Source: Xanthobacteraceae bacterium (GTDB lineage: Bacteria; Pseudomonadota; Alphaproteobacteria; Rhizobiales; Xanthobacteraceae). Taken from it: a stretch of DNA of 21,935 nt. A program made the position numbers and the translations under genes. The stretch is taken from contig JASHYD010000615.1 in assembly GCA_030043175.1 (NCBI GenBank), positions 1 to 21,935 of the forward strand. The letters are read 5' to 3'. Below are positions 1 to 6,848 of the stretch, in pieces; the stretch's first letter is position 1; each line of letters starts with the position of its first letter. Under the pieces are notes generated by a model. The model saw only the letters and a list, made by a program, of their open reading frames with translations, was not told the origin of the DNA and did not search any database.

Positions 1-102
1 GGTAAAGGCAGACTCGTAGTAAGGCCGTTGATAGCCTGGGACATCGCAGGATCCGCCCGGCGTGGCTTTGGGCTTGTCCTTGCTGCCTGGTGTGCGTCCC
101 AT
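1..102 (-). CDS. Hypothetical protein, N-terminal 34 residues only (runs off the window)
   Basis: The frame starts at an ATG at 102 on the minus strand, preceded by a GGAG about 10 bases upstream, and stays open to the window edge. It begins MGRTPGSKDKPKATPGG and reaches GYQRPYYESAFT at the edge. The basic, Gly/Pro/Lys-rich start gives no clear family. It lies just downstream of the 137-705 gene in the same direction, so it is probably the next gene of the same element operon. A competing frame starts at 119 but its translation looks less protein-like. No function can be assigned. Confidence 0.4.
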   Translation of the reverse strand, partial: MGRTPGSKDKPKATPGGSCDVPGYQRPYYESAFT

Positions 103-136
103 TTCCAGTTCTCCGTCATGATTTGGTTGCCGCCGG

Positions 137-705
137 CTAGTAAAAGCGGGCAGCCTTCCTCTCTTCGTAGGTCAGCGCCCGCCTGCGCAGCTCAACCTTG
201 TTCAACTCAAGATGAGGCATGAGCTGCTCAACCGTCGGAATATTCGCAAGGAGCTGGCGCGCTGCGTTGGAACTAAGGCCAGCTGCAACGAGCTGCGTCT
301 GCACATCCGCGCACTTGATCCTGATCTGGAAGATTGCTTTTCCTCCATCTCTTTGACCGCCGCCTTGGCTGCGATGCGAAGCTCGGCTCGGCGCTCCGCA
401 TAAGCGTTCTCACCACGATCCGACCAGTCGCATTGCACCCTCGGCGCAAACTCCCTGACGATGCCGAGCTTCTCGCATTCGTCAGCTATCTTCGCGTTCG
501 CGAGTGCGGCGGCCTTTTCCACCGCGTCTGTAACGGATCGCCACGCAGGGTGGTTTACCGGATATTTGGCGCTGATCTGACGCTCGAATTCGGCCAGTAT
601 CGCCGCTGAGTGGAGCTTGGCTTTCTGAATAGAGATTTTCTCGTTGTTCCGGACAACACGCAGAAGGTCTGCGCGTTCTTCCCTACTTATATGTTCTTCG
701 GTCAT
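137..705 (-). CDS. Hypothetical element protein, about 189 aa, single frameshift
   Basis: The frame starts with MTEEHISREERADLL at 705, with GAGGAGAG upstream, and reads well to KEMEEKQ. It then falls into a Ser/Arg-rich tail typical of a wrong frame. Adding one A to the T4 run at 338-341 (A4 on the coding strand) gives MEEKAIFQIRIKCADVQ, continuing through a helical, Leu-rich segment to TYEERKAARFY and a stop at 137. The repaired length is an exact multiple of three. The protein is mostly charged and helical, with no signal peptide, membrane segment or family that I recognise. The 5' end overlaps the upstream gene by 23 bases, which suggests translational coupling. It is either a recent pseudogene or carries a homopolymer sequencing error. 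Confidence 0.55.
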
Positions 706-1125
706 GGTCGTTAGCTCTCCTCTTGGTTTCGATCGGCTTTTTTATGTGGTCCGCGAGGCGCTGCAGTTCGTCGTCGGTAAGACTCTCGAGGGGGGCCGAA
801 AGGCCAATCTCAGTCATCGCCTCGTCGAGCGGCGTAGAAACAAGTCCCGCCTTCTCGTGCAGACGCTGGATTGCTTTCGGAATTTTTCCGTCACCTCAAT
901 CAGGTTATTGATTACGATTGTGATCTTTTCGACCAGATAAAAGTTTGGCCCGCGCTCGATGGCTTCACCGAGTTCCACGAACTCGTCGAAATCATACGTG
1001 CTTACGATCGTGGCAAAGGACCGCTCCTCAACAGAGGTCGGCGAAGGCCGGTACACGATCGTCGCTCGCCAGCGGAATGACGTCTCTGGCAGGTGCGGTG
1101 AGGTGGATGGTTGTTGCAGTGACAT
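683..1125 (-). CDS. Hypothetical element protein, about 147 aa, single frameshift
   Basis: The start is at 1125 (MSLQQPSTSPHLPETSF), with GGAGAG close upstream. The first frame contains FDEFVELGEAIERGPNFYLV and IVINNLIEVTEK, then degenerates. Adding one base in the T5 run at 883-887 restores VTEKIPKAIQRLHEKAGL, then TPLDEAMTEIGLSAPLESL and TDDELQRLADHIKKPIE, ending at 683. The restored end overlaps the start of the next gene by 23 bases, a normal operon arrangement that independently supports the repair. No family is recognised. The TDDELQRLADHI segment is amphipathic helix. The phrase DFDEFVELGEAIERGPNF hints at a role in handling a host or phage macromolecule, but nothing specific can be said. 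Confidence 0.55.
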
Positions 1126-1151
1126 AGTAGCTCTCCTTTAGCTCATGAGTT

Positions 1152-1838
1152 TCATTTGCTGGCCTCTCGAAGATGCCCCCGCACGAGTCGATCGACGCCC
1201 TTGCGTACGACTTCATACTGCTCGGGCCACAAGAGCCCGCCGGCATCGCGCAGCATCTCGTTGTAGTTTGAATGCTCGTGTCGGATCGCGTTCTCGGCGC
1301 GCCAGCCTTTGCCGCTCACCTTTTCTGGTGTGATTCGGAAGTCGAATTCGCGCAGCGCCTGGAAACGCACGCTAGCGTGGATCTCTGCTATGGCAGCAGC
1401 GTTGCAAAGGGTCGGCTCGATTCCGAGAAATGCCGCGAGGTCAGCGTCGAGTTCGCCTTCAATGTGCGCGGCGATCAACGCAATATTTTTGATGGCAATC
1501 TGGGATATCGAGACATAGTACGTGTCTTCACCCGGACCGCGGAAGATCCACTGCTGTTCGTCTGTCTGCCGAAGTCCGACGTATTCGCCCCAGAAACCTC
1601 CGGAGGCTACGCTCTGAAACGGCCCATGCTCTTCATGAACTCCCTTGAACCAAGCGAAGCGCCGGTCATTGGAATAGGTGACGTGGGCGTGATATTTGCC
1701 CTTCCAGTATTCGATGATCTGCCACTTCTTGTTCCCATAGTCTGGCACCGAGATCAGCTTTATCTCACCATCTTCGAGGATCAGTTTTTGGCCGCGCCTC
1801 CGCAGCTTTGGGCGGGAAGGTTTAATTTTTATTGACAT
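1152..1838 (-). CDS. Hypothetical protein, 228 aa
   Basis: An intact frame runs from ATG 1838 to 1152. The N-terminus is basic (MSIKIKPSRPKLRRRGQK). A compact middle follows, rich in Trp, Tyr and Phe (KKWQIIEYWKGKYHAHVTY, RRFAWFKGVHEEHGPF, GGFWGEYVGLRQ), then a helical C-terminal half (IALIAAHIEGELDADLAAFL). There is no signal peptide or membrane segment. The aromatic, beta-like N-terminal half followed by helices could be a small nucleic-acid-binding fold, but this is speculation. No strong ribosome site is seen before the ATG. It sits in the leftward run of element genes, 26 bases from the next one. I do not recognise the family. Confidence 0.6.
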   Translation of the reverse strand: MSIKIKPSRPKLRRRGQKLILEDGEIKLISVPDYGNKKWQIIEYWKGKYHAHVTYSNDRRFAWFKGVHEEHGPFQSVASGGFWGEYVGLRQTDEQQWIFRGPGEDTYYVSISQIAIKNIALIAAHIEGELDADLAAFLGIEPTLCNAAAIAEIHASVRFQALREFDFRITPEKVSGKGWRAENAIRHEHSNYNEMLRDAGGLLWPEQYEVVRKGVDRLVRGHLREASK

Positions 1839-1893
1839 TTAAACGACCTGCGTTTGTGTCACTTAGGTGAGGAAGCTGATTCTCATGCCCCCC

Positions 1894-2274
1894 TTACTCA
1901 TCGACGGGCTTTATGGGAATCAAATAGACGTTGAAGTCGTCCAGATCGTCACCCATGCTCGGATCGATTTGCTTCCCTTCGTAGGCGCTTCCAATCTCCG
2001 CATCACGAACTCTCAGCCACTGTTGGTGTTCAGCCTCTGTGGCAGGTCGGGCTATGATCTCAGTCTCGCCATCCCACAACACGCCACCGTCTGCGCGAAG
2101 GACTCCGACGAAACCATTGAGTCCCAACTGCACATCGCCATTTTCTTCGTTGACCTGGCAATAAGCGTCGTCATCATCTTCGGCGCGAAACGCTAAAACA
2201 GCTTCCCCATTAATCTCCGCTACATAGGTTTGCTTACCTTCAGTGTTCACTTCCATTTGGATGTCCCTTGTCAT
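1894..2274 (-). CDS. Hypothetical acidic protein, 126 aa
   Basis: The chosen start is ATG 2274 (MTRDIQMEVNTEGKQTYV) because AGGAGAA lies 7 bases upstream. A GTG at 2322 that overlaps the stop of the DUF2786 gene would add 16 residues. The product is very acidic, with FRAEDDDDAYCQVNEENGD in the first half and SMGDDLDDFNVYLI near the end. Strand-like segments (YVAEINGEAVLAF, GVLWDGETEIIARPAT) suggest a small beta-rich fold. Strong acidity is common in phage DNA-mimic or anti-restriction proteins, but that is only an analogy. It is cytoplasmic, with no signal peptide. The position directly behind the DUF2786 gene suggests co-transcription. Confidence 0.6.
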   Translation of the reverse strand: MTRDIQMEVNTEGKQTYVAEINGEAVLAFRAEDDDDAYCQVNEENGDVQLGLNGFVGVLRADGGVLWDGETEIIARPATEAEHQQWLRVRDAEIGSAYEGKQIDPSMGDDLDDFNVYLIPIKPVDE

Positions 2275-2318
2275 TGGGTTTTCTCCTTGGTCTTGCACTG
2301 TCATTATGCTGTCGTCCT

Positions 2319-3044
2319 TCACTTTGGCGCCGCGAGCCGGCGCTGACTGCCCACCTGCGTATTGAGGCCAATACCGTCGCCGGCCGCTTTGCCACGCGCA
2401 TAGGCCCTATCCTGCGAGGTGGTGCTGGAAGACCCCCTGCGGGTCTTGATTCCTAACTTCGTGAGCAGTTCGCCATTGGCGAGAGCGTGCGTGTCATAAA
2501 GGCCGGCAATTGTCGGCAGAGTGGATGACGTCGAGGGCGACCGCTTCGCATTCTCTGCGGCGATCCGTTGCTCCTGGAGGTCATTCAGCCGCTCGACAAG
2601 CCGATCGGCGCAGCCAACTTTAAAGCCGTGGTGGTCGTGGACCCCGCTGATGCCTTCGCACTCTCGCGCCAACCGCTCCACTGTCTCCACGAGATAGAGC
2701 GCCATCACCTGGGTGGCCGCAACATTGGCTCGGGTGCCTACGAGGCTATGCAGATCGCTGCGTAACGACCGCGTGTAAAAGTAGCGGCAGAAATTAAGCC
2801 GCGCGACGCCACCCCAAATCGATCGTGCCCACGTCTGGCGTGCCTTCTGCCCTTCGTGCCTTTCGTGAATGCGCTCGTCGTCGGTTCCGAGCGTCGACAC
2901 CTGAGCCATTGACAAATTGTGCTCGGTCATCAGCGCATAAGCGCGTTCCATGGCAGCGGCGGCCTCGGCTTCCGATGGATTGTTGCCGGCGAGCGCCAGC
3001 AGTTTTCGGATGCGGTCTGCAAGTTTTTCGGAGGCCGCGTTCAT
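2319..3044 (-). CDS. DUF2786 domain-containing protein, 241 aa
   Basis: Residues 6-48 match the DUF2786 pattern: KLADRIRKLLALAGNNPSE, then an Ala-rich helix, then ALMTEHNLSMAQV. A second helical region follows (RSIWGGVARLNFCRYFY, QVMALYLVETVERLAREC), with a GFKVGCADRLVERL segment and a polar, basic C-terminus. DUF2786 proteins are common in phages and integrated elements; their biochemical role is not established to my knowledge. The ATG overlaps the stop of the upstream gene (ATGA), so translation is probably coupled. No signal peptide or membrane segment is present. The family call rests on the N-terminal motif and is fairly firm; function is unknown. Confidence 0.72.
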   Translation of the reverse strand: MNAASEKLADRIRKLLALAGNNPSEAEAAAAMERAYALMTEHNLSMAQVSTLGTDDERIHERHEGQKARQTWARSIWGGVARLNFCRYFYTRSLRSDLHSLVGTRANVAATQVMALYLVETVERLARECEGISGVHDHHGFKVGCADRLVERLNDLQEQRIAAENAKRSPSTSSTLPTIAGLYDTHALANGELLTKLGIKTRRGSSSTTSQDRAYARGKAAGDGIGLNTQVGSQRRLAAPK

Positions 3045-3277
3045 CGTGCGGCCTCCTTCAAATATCTGCGCAGCTTGTGCGGGAGGCTGAGTGAGCAGGG
3101 GAGAGAGGCACCCGTGAACGAGATGTGCCGCTCTCGGCCCTTCAGCCGAAAGATAAAGCGGCCCTTGCTGTCCGACAGTTCGACTCGATAGGGGATGCCT
3201 TGGCGCTCGAGCAGTCGCGCGAGTGGTGCGGTGACAACGTTGTTGACGGGTGGAGTCCGGGTAATGTATTCCTTCAC
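3041..3277 (-). CDS. Hypothetical small protein, 78 aa
   Basis: A GTG start at 3277 has AAAGGA about 9 bases upstream. The protein (MKEYITRTPPVNNVVTAPL at the start, YRVELSDSKGRFIFRLKGRE in the middle) is basic and probably a small beta-sheet fold followed by a C-terminal helix (LPHKLRRYLKEAAR). Its stop overlaps the start of the DUF2786 gene, so the two are likely translated together. It could be a small partner or DNA-binding accessory of that protein. No family is recognised. Confidence 0.6.
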   Translation of the reverse strand: MKEYITRTPPVNNVVTAPLARLLERQGIPYRVELSDSKGRFIFRLKGRERHISFTGASLPCSLSLPHKLRRYLKEAAR

Positions 3278-3380
3278 GTACTCATCCTTTCCATAAGGGT
3301 ATGGGAGGGGTTGGTTCTTGCTGATTCCAGGTGAAAAGCTTCAGGTCGTGCACGGGGTGGTAGCCGTGCGCGGCCTTTTC

Positions 3381-3620
3381 CTATGCGGTGATGAGCTTGC
3401 GGCTCGCAGCGATGCGTTCAGCCGGCCGCTCCTGCGCGACCAACCACGCCTTCACAGAAGACTTTTTGTAGAAGACGCTCCGCCCGATGTAGGTGACGGG
3501 CGGCCCCTTCTTCTGCATCCGCCAGCGCGACAGAGTGAGCGCTGTAACATCAAGTTCGGCGGCGCATTCAGCGGGATCGAAGTACTCGTCGAGAATGCGA
3601 GTTTGCTTTACGTCGGTCAT
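3381..3620 (-). CDS. AlpA/excisionase-like helix-turn-helix protein, 79 aa
   Basis: The product has the compact layout of HTH_17 (MerR-like winged helix) proteins. A short lead is followed by EYFDPAECAAELDVTALTLS (recognition region), then RWRMQKKGPPVTYIGRSVFY (wing), then a helix KSSVKAWLVAQERP. Proteins of this size next to a tyrosine integrase usually act as recombination directionality factors or activators of integrase expression. The ATG at 3620 has GAGGA 6 bases upstream. A perfect 12-bp inverted repeat lies about 80 bases upstream (3698-3726) and could be its own operator. The fold call is confident; the specific role is inferred from context. Confidence 0.8.
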   Translation of the reverse strand: MTDVKQTRILDEYFDPAECAAELDVTALTLSRWRMQKKGPPVTYIGRSVFYKKSSVKAWLVAQERPAERIAASRKLITA

Positions 3621-3697
3621 GAGCCGTCCTCAAAAGTGCGAGACGTCTCTTATTTGATGCATCCAGTGCGTTTTGAAAATCTGTCATCGTCACCGGA

Positions 3698-3726
3698 CAT
3701 TGTCCTATTTGTTTAATAGGACAATG
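3698..3726. promoter_or_regulatory. Perfect 12-bp inverted repeat, candidate operator
   Basis: The arms CATTGTCCTATT (3698-3709) and AATAGGACAATG (3715-3726) are exact reverse complements around a 5-base centre. A third, direct copy of the core TGTCCTATTT lies at 3739-3748 and overlaps the end of the upstream gene. The repeat sits upstream of the helix-turn-helix gene. The arms are AT-rich with no following T run, so an operator fits better than a terminator. Which protein binds is unknown; the HTH protein is the nearest candidate. Confidence 0.6.
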
Positions 3727-3741
3727 CGATTGGGTACTGTC

Positions 3742-4305
3742 CTATTTCTTTTTGGGTTGACGACCTCGCGTGCGCGGAACTTGTTTCGCGCGCCTCAGAA
3801 GCGATCTCATGAGAGGGTTACTCTCCTTGGCCGGGTCTCTGCTAAGCAAGCGTCCCAGCCCTCTTTCGATTGCGGGCGCTGTGGCTTTACGGCTGCGAAT
3901 TCCGGTTGTCCCTGCCCGCATTTTCGCAAACTGCTGTCCCGGCCGCCCGTCCCTTATGTAAGACTCCAATAGCTGGATTCTTCTGAACTCCTCCATAAGC
4001 TCTTTTGGCTTTGGGACTCCGCGAGCCGCCTCCGAGCGAAAGAGATATCTTGCCGTCGCGGCATCCAGCCCACTTTCGATCTCACCGAAAAGAGCTTTTA
4101 CTTTCATGGAGAACAGGACAAACTTTTTAAGGTAAGCCATATCTGCTTGATAGAAGGGAGGGACCTCAGTTTCCACATCGCGAAATATTTCTTCTGCAGT
4201 TTCGATGCTTTGCGAATAGATCTGCCTTAGGAAATCCAGGAAAACCAGAGAGAGGCTACCGTCTTCTAGCATTTCACCAATCGACCGTCCGGGTTTCTCG
4301 CTCAC
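3742..4305 (-). CDS. Hypothetical protein, 187 aa, overlapping the integrase gene
   Basis: A GTG start at 4305 has GGGAGGG 5 bases upstream and overlaps the integrase stop codon (GTGA), a typical coupled arrangement. The product begins MSEKPGRSIGEMLEDGSLSL and is helical (VFLDFLRQIYSQSIETAEEI, MAYLKKFVLFSMKVKALF). It ends in a strongly basic tail (RRAKQVPRTRGRQPKKK), which suggests nucleic-acid or membrane-surface contact. There is no convincing signal peptide. I do not recognise the family. Its position directly behind the integrase makes a role in element mobility or maintenance plausible but unproven. Confidence 0.6.
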   Translation of the reverse strand: MSEKPGRSIGEMLEDGSLSLVFLDFLRQIYSQSIETAEEIFRDVETEVPPFYQADMAYLKKFVLFSMKVKALFGEIESGLDAATARYLFRSEAARGVPKPKELMEEFRRIQLLESYIRDGRPGQQFAKMRAGTTGIRSRKATAPAIERGLGRLLSRDPAKESNPLMRSLLRRAKQVPRTRGRQPKKK

Positions 4306-5539
4306 GAGACCCTCCCTCTCGCGCGAGGGCGGCGCTCACCGATCGCCCTGACGTTGTCCATTGGATTGACGACGCGATCGACCTGAGCGGCTAGTGCTTC
4401 GTAGGCGCGAGCCTTCTCGTCGAGGTATTCCCATCGATCGCAGACGCCACGCACGCCGCCAATGACGTGCCCGAGGCAGCGCTCGGCGTGGTCGACGGGA
4501 ACACCGGCGCGGCTCATCAGGCTGCGGGCCGTACGCCGAAGATCGTGAATGTGCCAATCGGCGGTACCGGAAACCTTGCGAAAGTCTCTCCGAAGCGGAG
4601 TAAACCCGCTGATTGGGCCTCGACCGTTGCCGGAGACGAAGACGAACTTGCTGGCGCCCTTCGCGGGTAGAACCGCAAACGCTGCCTTGCTAAGGGGGCG
4701 GACGAGATCGACCTTGGTCTTGTTGCGAGCTGCGGGCAGCGTCCATGTAGAGCCGTCAAGCTCGCTCCATGCCATCTCGGCGGCTTCTGAGCGCCTGGCG
4801 CCGGTCAGCAGGATAGCACCAGCCTGCAGAACGGCGCTGGAGAGGCTTCCGCGGCCTTCCAGACGGCCCTCAGCTCGTCGTCGCTCAAGACGCGTTGCCG
4901 GGCCCGCTCTTTGCTGCTGGTCCGGGCCATTCCTCTGACTATTGGCGACCGATAATCGTCCGACCGTGTCGCATGCCAATTCATCACCCTCCGGATGTAG
5001 GCGAGAAGGCGGTCGGCCATTACCAGGCCGTTGTTGTCCGCAACAGCATCGAGCAGCCGGATAATGTCGGTGCGGCGGACGTCTTCGATCTGCTTGTGGC
5101 CGATCTGGGGGTAGGCCAGCCGTTCCACGTGGTTTTTCACCCTCTCTCCGGTCCGCAAAACGCCGCCGTCCCGTCGGAAGAATTCCTCGCAAATGGCCTT
5201 GAAGGTGTTCTCGCCAGCGGCTTCCTGTCTGCGGCGATCATCAAGCGGGTCATCGCCGCGATCGATACGCTGACGGAGGATACGGGCTTCCTTGACGGCG
5301 TCGAGGACGGTCCAATCGGGCCATTGGCCGATGGTGTAACGCCGGTCACGAAGAGCGATCCGGTAATTGATGATGAAGCTTCGGACGCCTCCGGCAGTGA
5401 CACGGACACCGAATCCGCGAGGGGCTCGAGCACCATGCAAGACTGCATCGGGGAAATAGTGAACCTTATTGCCGGCCGGCGGGACCGGCAGGGATCTGAC
5501 GACTTCTTCGTTGAGCTTCAAAGCAACCCCCCCGGACAT
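4302..5539 (-). pseudogene. P4-type tyrosine recombinase (site-specific integrase), frameshifted
   Basis: Two frames together give a typical integrase of about 412 residues. The N-terminal part has the DUF4102-like arm domain (LNEEVVRSLPVPPAGNKVHY, GFGVRVTAGGVRSFIINYR) and a SAM-like core-binding domain (QIGHKQIEDVRRTDIIRLLD). The C-terminal catalytic domain shows the first Arg in LLTGARRSEAAEM and the His and Arg of HIHDLRRTARSLM. The frames join if one base is added near 4811. The expected Tyr nine residues after the GH motif (family pattern VYDRHEY) reads VCDRWEY, with codon TGC at 4440-4442, so the nucleophile appears lost. The chosen start is ATG 5539 (MSGGVALKLNEE); 5611 is an upstream alternative in the same frame. 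The enzyme would normally drive integration and excision of the element to its left; as read, it should be inactive. Confidence 0.85.
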
Positions 5540-5663
5540 AGTTGTCGTGTCCGACCTGTGTCCACACTGACAATGATATGCGAGTGATATCGAGTGGCAG
5601 ACAGAAGTCAACGGATGCTATCAGAAACCTGGCTATTTATGGCGACCTTTTATGTGGACATGG
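5540..5663. other. Probable right boundary of the integrated element
   Basis: This stretch separates the integrase start from the first recognisable codons of a DUF3179 gene that lacks its 5' half. Integrases of this type usually lie next to their attachment site, so the element edge is expected here. I could not find a tRNA gene or tRNA 3' end. The partner repeat would lie beyond the left edge of the window, so the site cannot be defined from this sequence. Confidence 0.3.
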
Positions 5664-6269
5664 GGAAGAGGCCGATCTGGCAAGGTGTTTAACGGATTGG
5701 CTGAGTGTGATGTACGATCGCCAGACCCAAAGTTGGTGGCAGCAATTCACTGGCAAAGCCATTGTCGGTGCCTTGAGTGGCCGCAGCCTTCGCCTGCTGC
5801 CCTCCCGAATGGAATCGCTCGTTCGATTTCGTCAACGATTCCCCGCTGGAAAGGTGCTTGTCCCGACGAACGCAAGCGCGCGCGATTATGGAGCAAATCC
5901 ATACCATACGATACTATCGGCAAAAGACCATTTCTGTATGATGGAGCGATGCCTGAAGGTATTGACCCAATGGAGCGAGTGGTCGCTGTCGAGACCGCTC
6001 CCGGGCACTATGAAGCGTGGTCGCTCGCATTGTTGCGCCGCATAGGTAAAATCCGCAGTAACGATCTGGTTCTTACGTGGGAGCCGGGACAGGTTTCTGC
6101 ACTTGATACCCGTTCGATTGCGGCGGGACGGGACGTTGGTGGCGTGATTGTACAAAAAGCAACTCATGGCATGCTCGTCGACGTTCCTTTCGACGTGCCC
6201 TTTGCGTTCGCATTTCATGCATTTCGAAAGGATAGTCCCATTTACCGCGAGGGGCATGTGCCAAACTGA
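5664..6269 (+). pseudogene. DUF3179 family protein, 5'-truncated and frameshifted
   Basis: Three pieces in two frames line up with the C-terminal two thirds of DUF3179 proteins. They are SGKVFNGLA (from about 5670), then VMYDRQTQSWWQQFTGKAIV through VLVPTNASARDYGANPY (5709-5905), then YDTIGKRPFLYDG through LTWEPGQVSALDT and FAFAFHAFRKDSPIY, with a stop at 6267-6269. Shifts are needed near 5695 and near 5905. The N-terminal part with the family's usual Cys-rich stretch is absent. DUF3179 has no firmly known biochemical function. The truncation point faces the integrase, so element insertion or excision may have removed the 5' half. As read it is not functional. Confidence 0.75.
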
Positions 6270-6456
6270 TTTGGATGAGTGCAAGGAGCCCGAGTGCGAG
6301 CACGGGCGCCGCCAACCAACGAGTCCGGCGCTCAGCGGTGGGTTTGACCCGAACCGTGGACAGGCAAGGACGCCCGCCGTTTCAGTGATTCACAATGGAC
6401 AGTGGATATCGAACCTCCTACGTTCTCGCCTGGAAGATCGGCCACGGGAGGAAGTC

Positions 6457-6848
6457 ATAAAAACATCGCGTCGTTGCGAGAGTGCTCGCATGCTCGCATC
6501 TATGCGAGCGGCGGCACAAGGACCCGGCGCCGGAAGCCTGCCCCTGCATCGGCGAGGCCCAGCCTTGTCATTCACTACAATCTGATGACCTGCTCCCGCC
6601 ACGACCACATGATGCTCTACGGCGCGCCTCAGCTAAGAACTGGCAGCTCGCGGCGTTTCGGATCGACGAATTGTGCGGTGCGGTCGCGTGCGGGCGGACC
6701 ATACCGAACTACCAGAACATTAACGTCGATACCGCGATCGCTTCGGTCTTTGCCGATATATTGGTTGGACGCCGCCGCCAAAGCAACAGACCTGGCCCAG
6801 ATCAACGTCGCCAACGGGGAGCTGCGTGATGCACACTCATCGAACTAA
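6457..6848 (+). pseudogene. Cytochrome-like secreted protein, decayed, heme motif lost
   Basis: A ribosome site (GGGAGGA) precedes ATAAAAACATCG, which would be a MKTSRR signal-peptide start if the ATA were ATG. Further pieces follow in other frames: HDHMMLYGA, then KNWQLAAFRIDEL and TIPNYQNINVDTAIASVFAD, then LDAAAKATDLAQINVANGEL. They resemble a family of small periplasmic c-type cytochromes in which the last segment runs into a C-x-x-C-H heme site. Here that site is missing: the frame reads RDAHSSN and stops. The broken end overlaps the start of the multicopper oxidase gene by 20 bases. The assignment is from remembered family patterns, so moderate. Confidence 0.5.

Noticed and set aside
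4895..5587. 230-aa plus-strand ORF opposite the integrase
   Set aside because: It is antisense to a clear integrase domain; a codon-bias shadow.
5540..5700. tRNA gene as the integrase attachment site
   Set aside because: No cloverleaf or CCA-like 3' end could be found on either strand.
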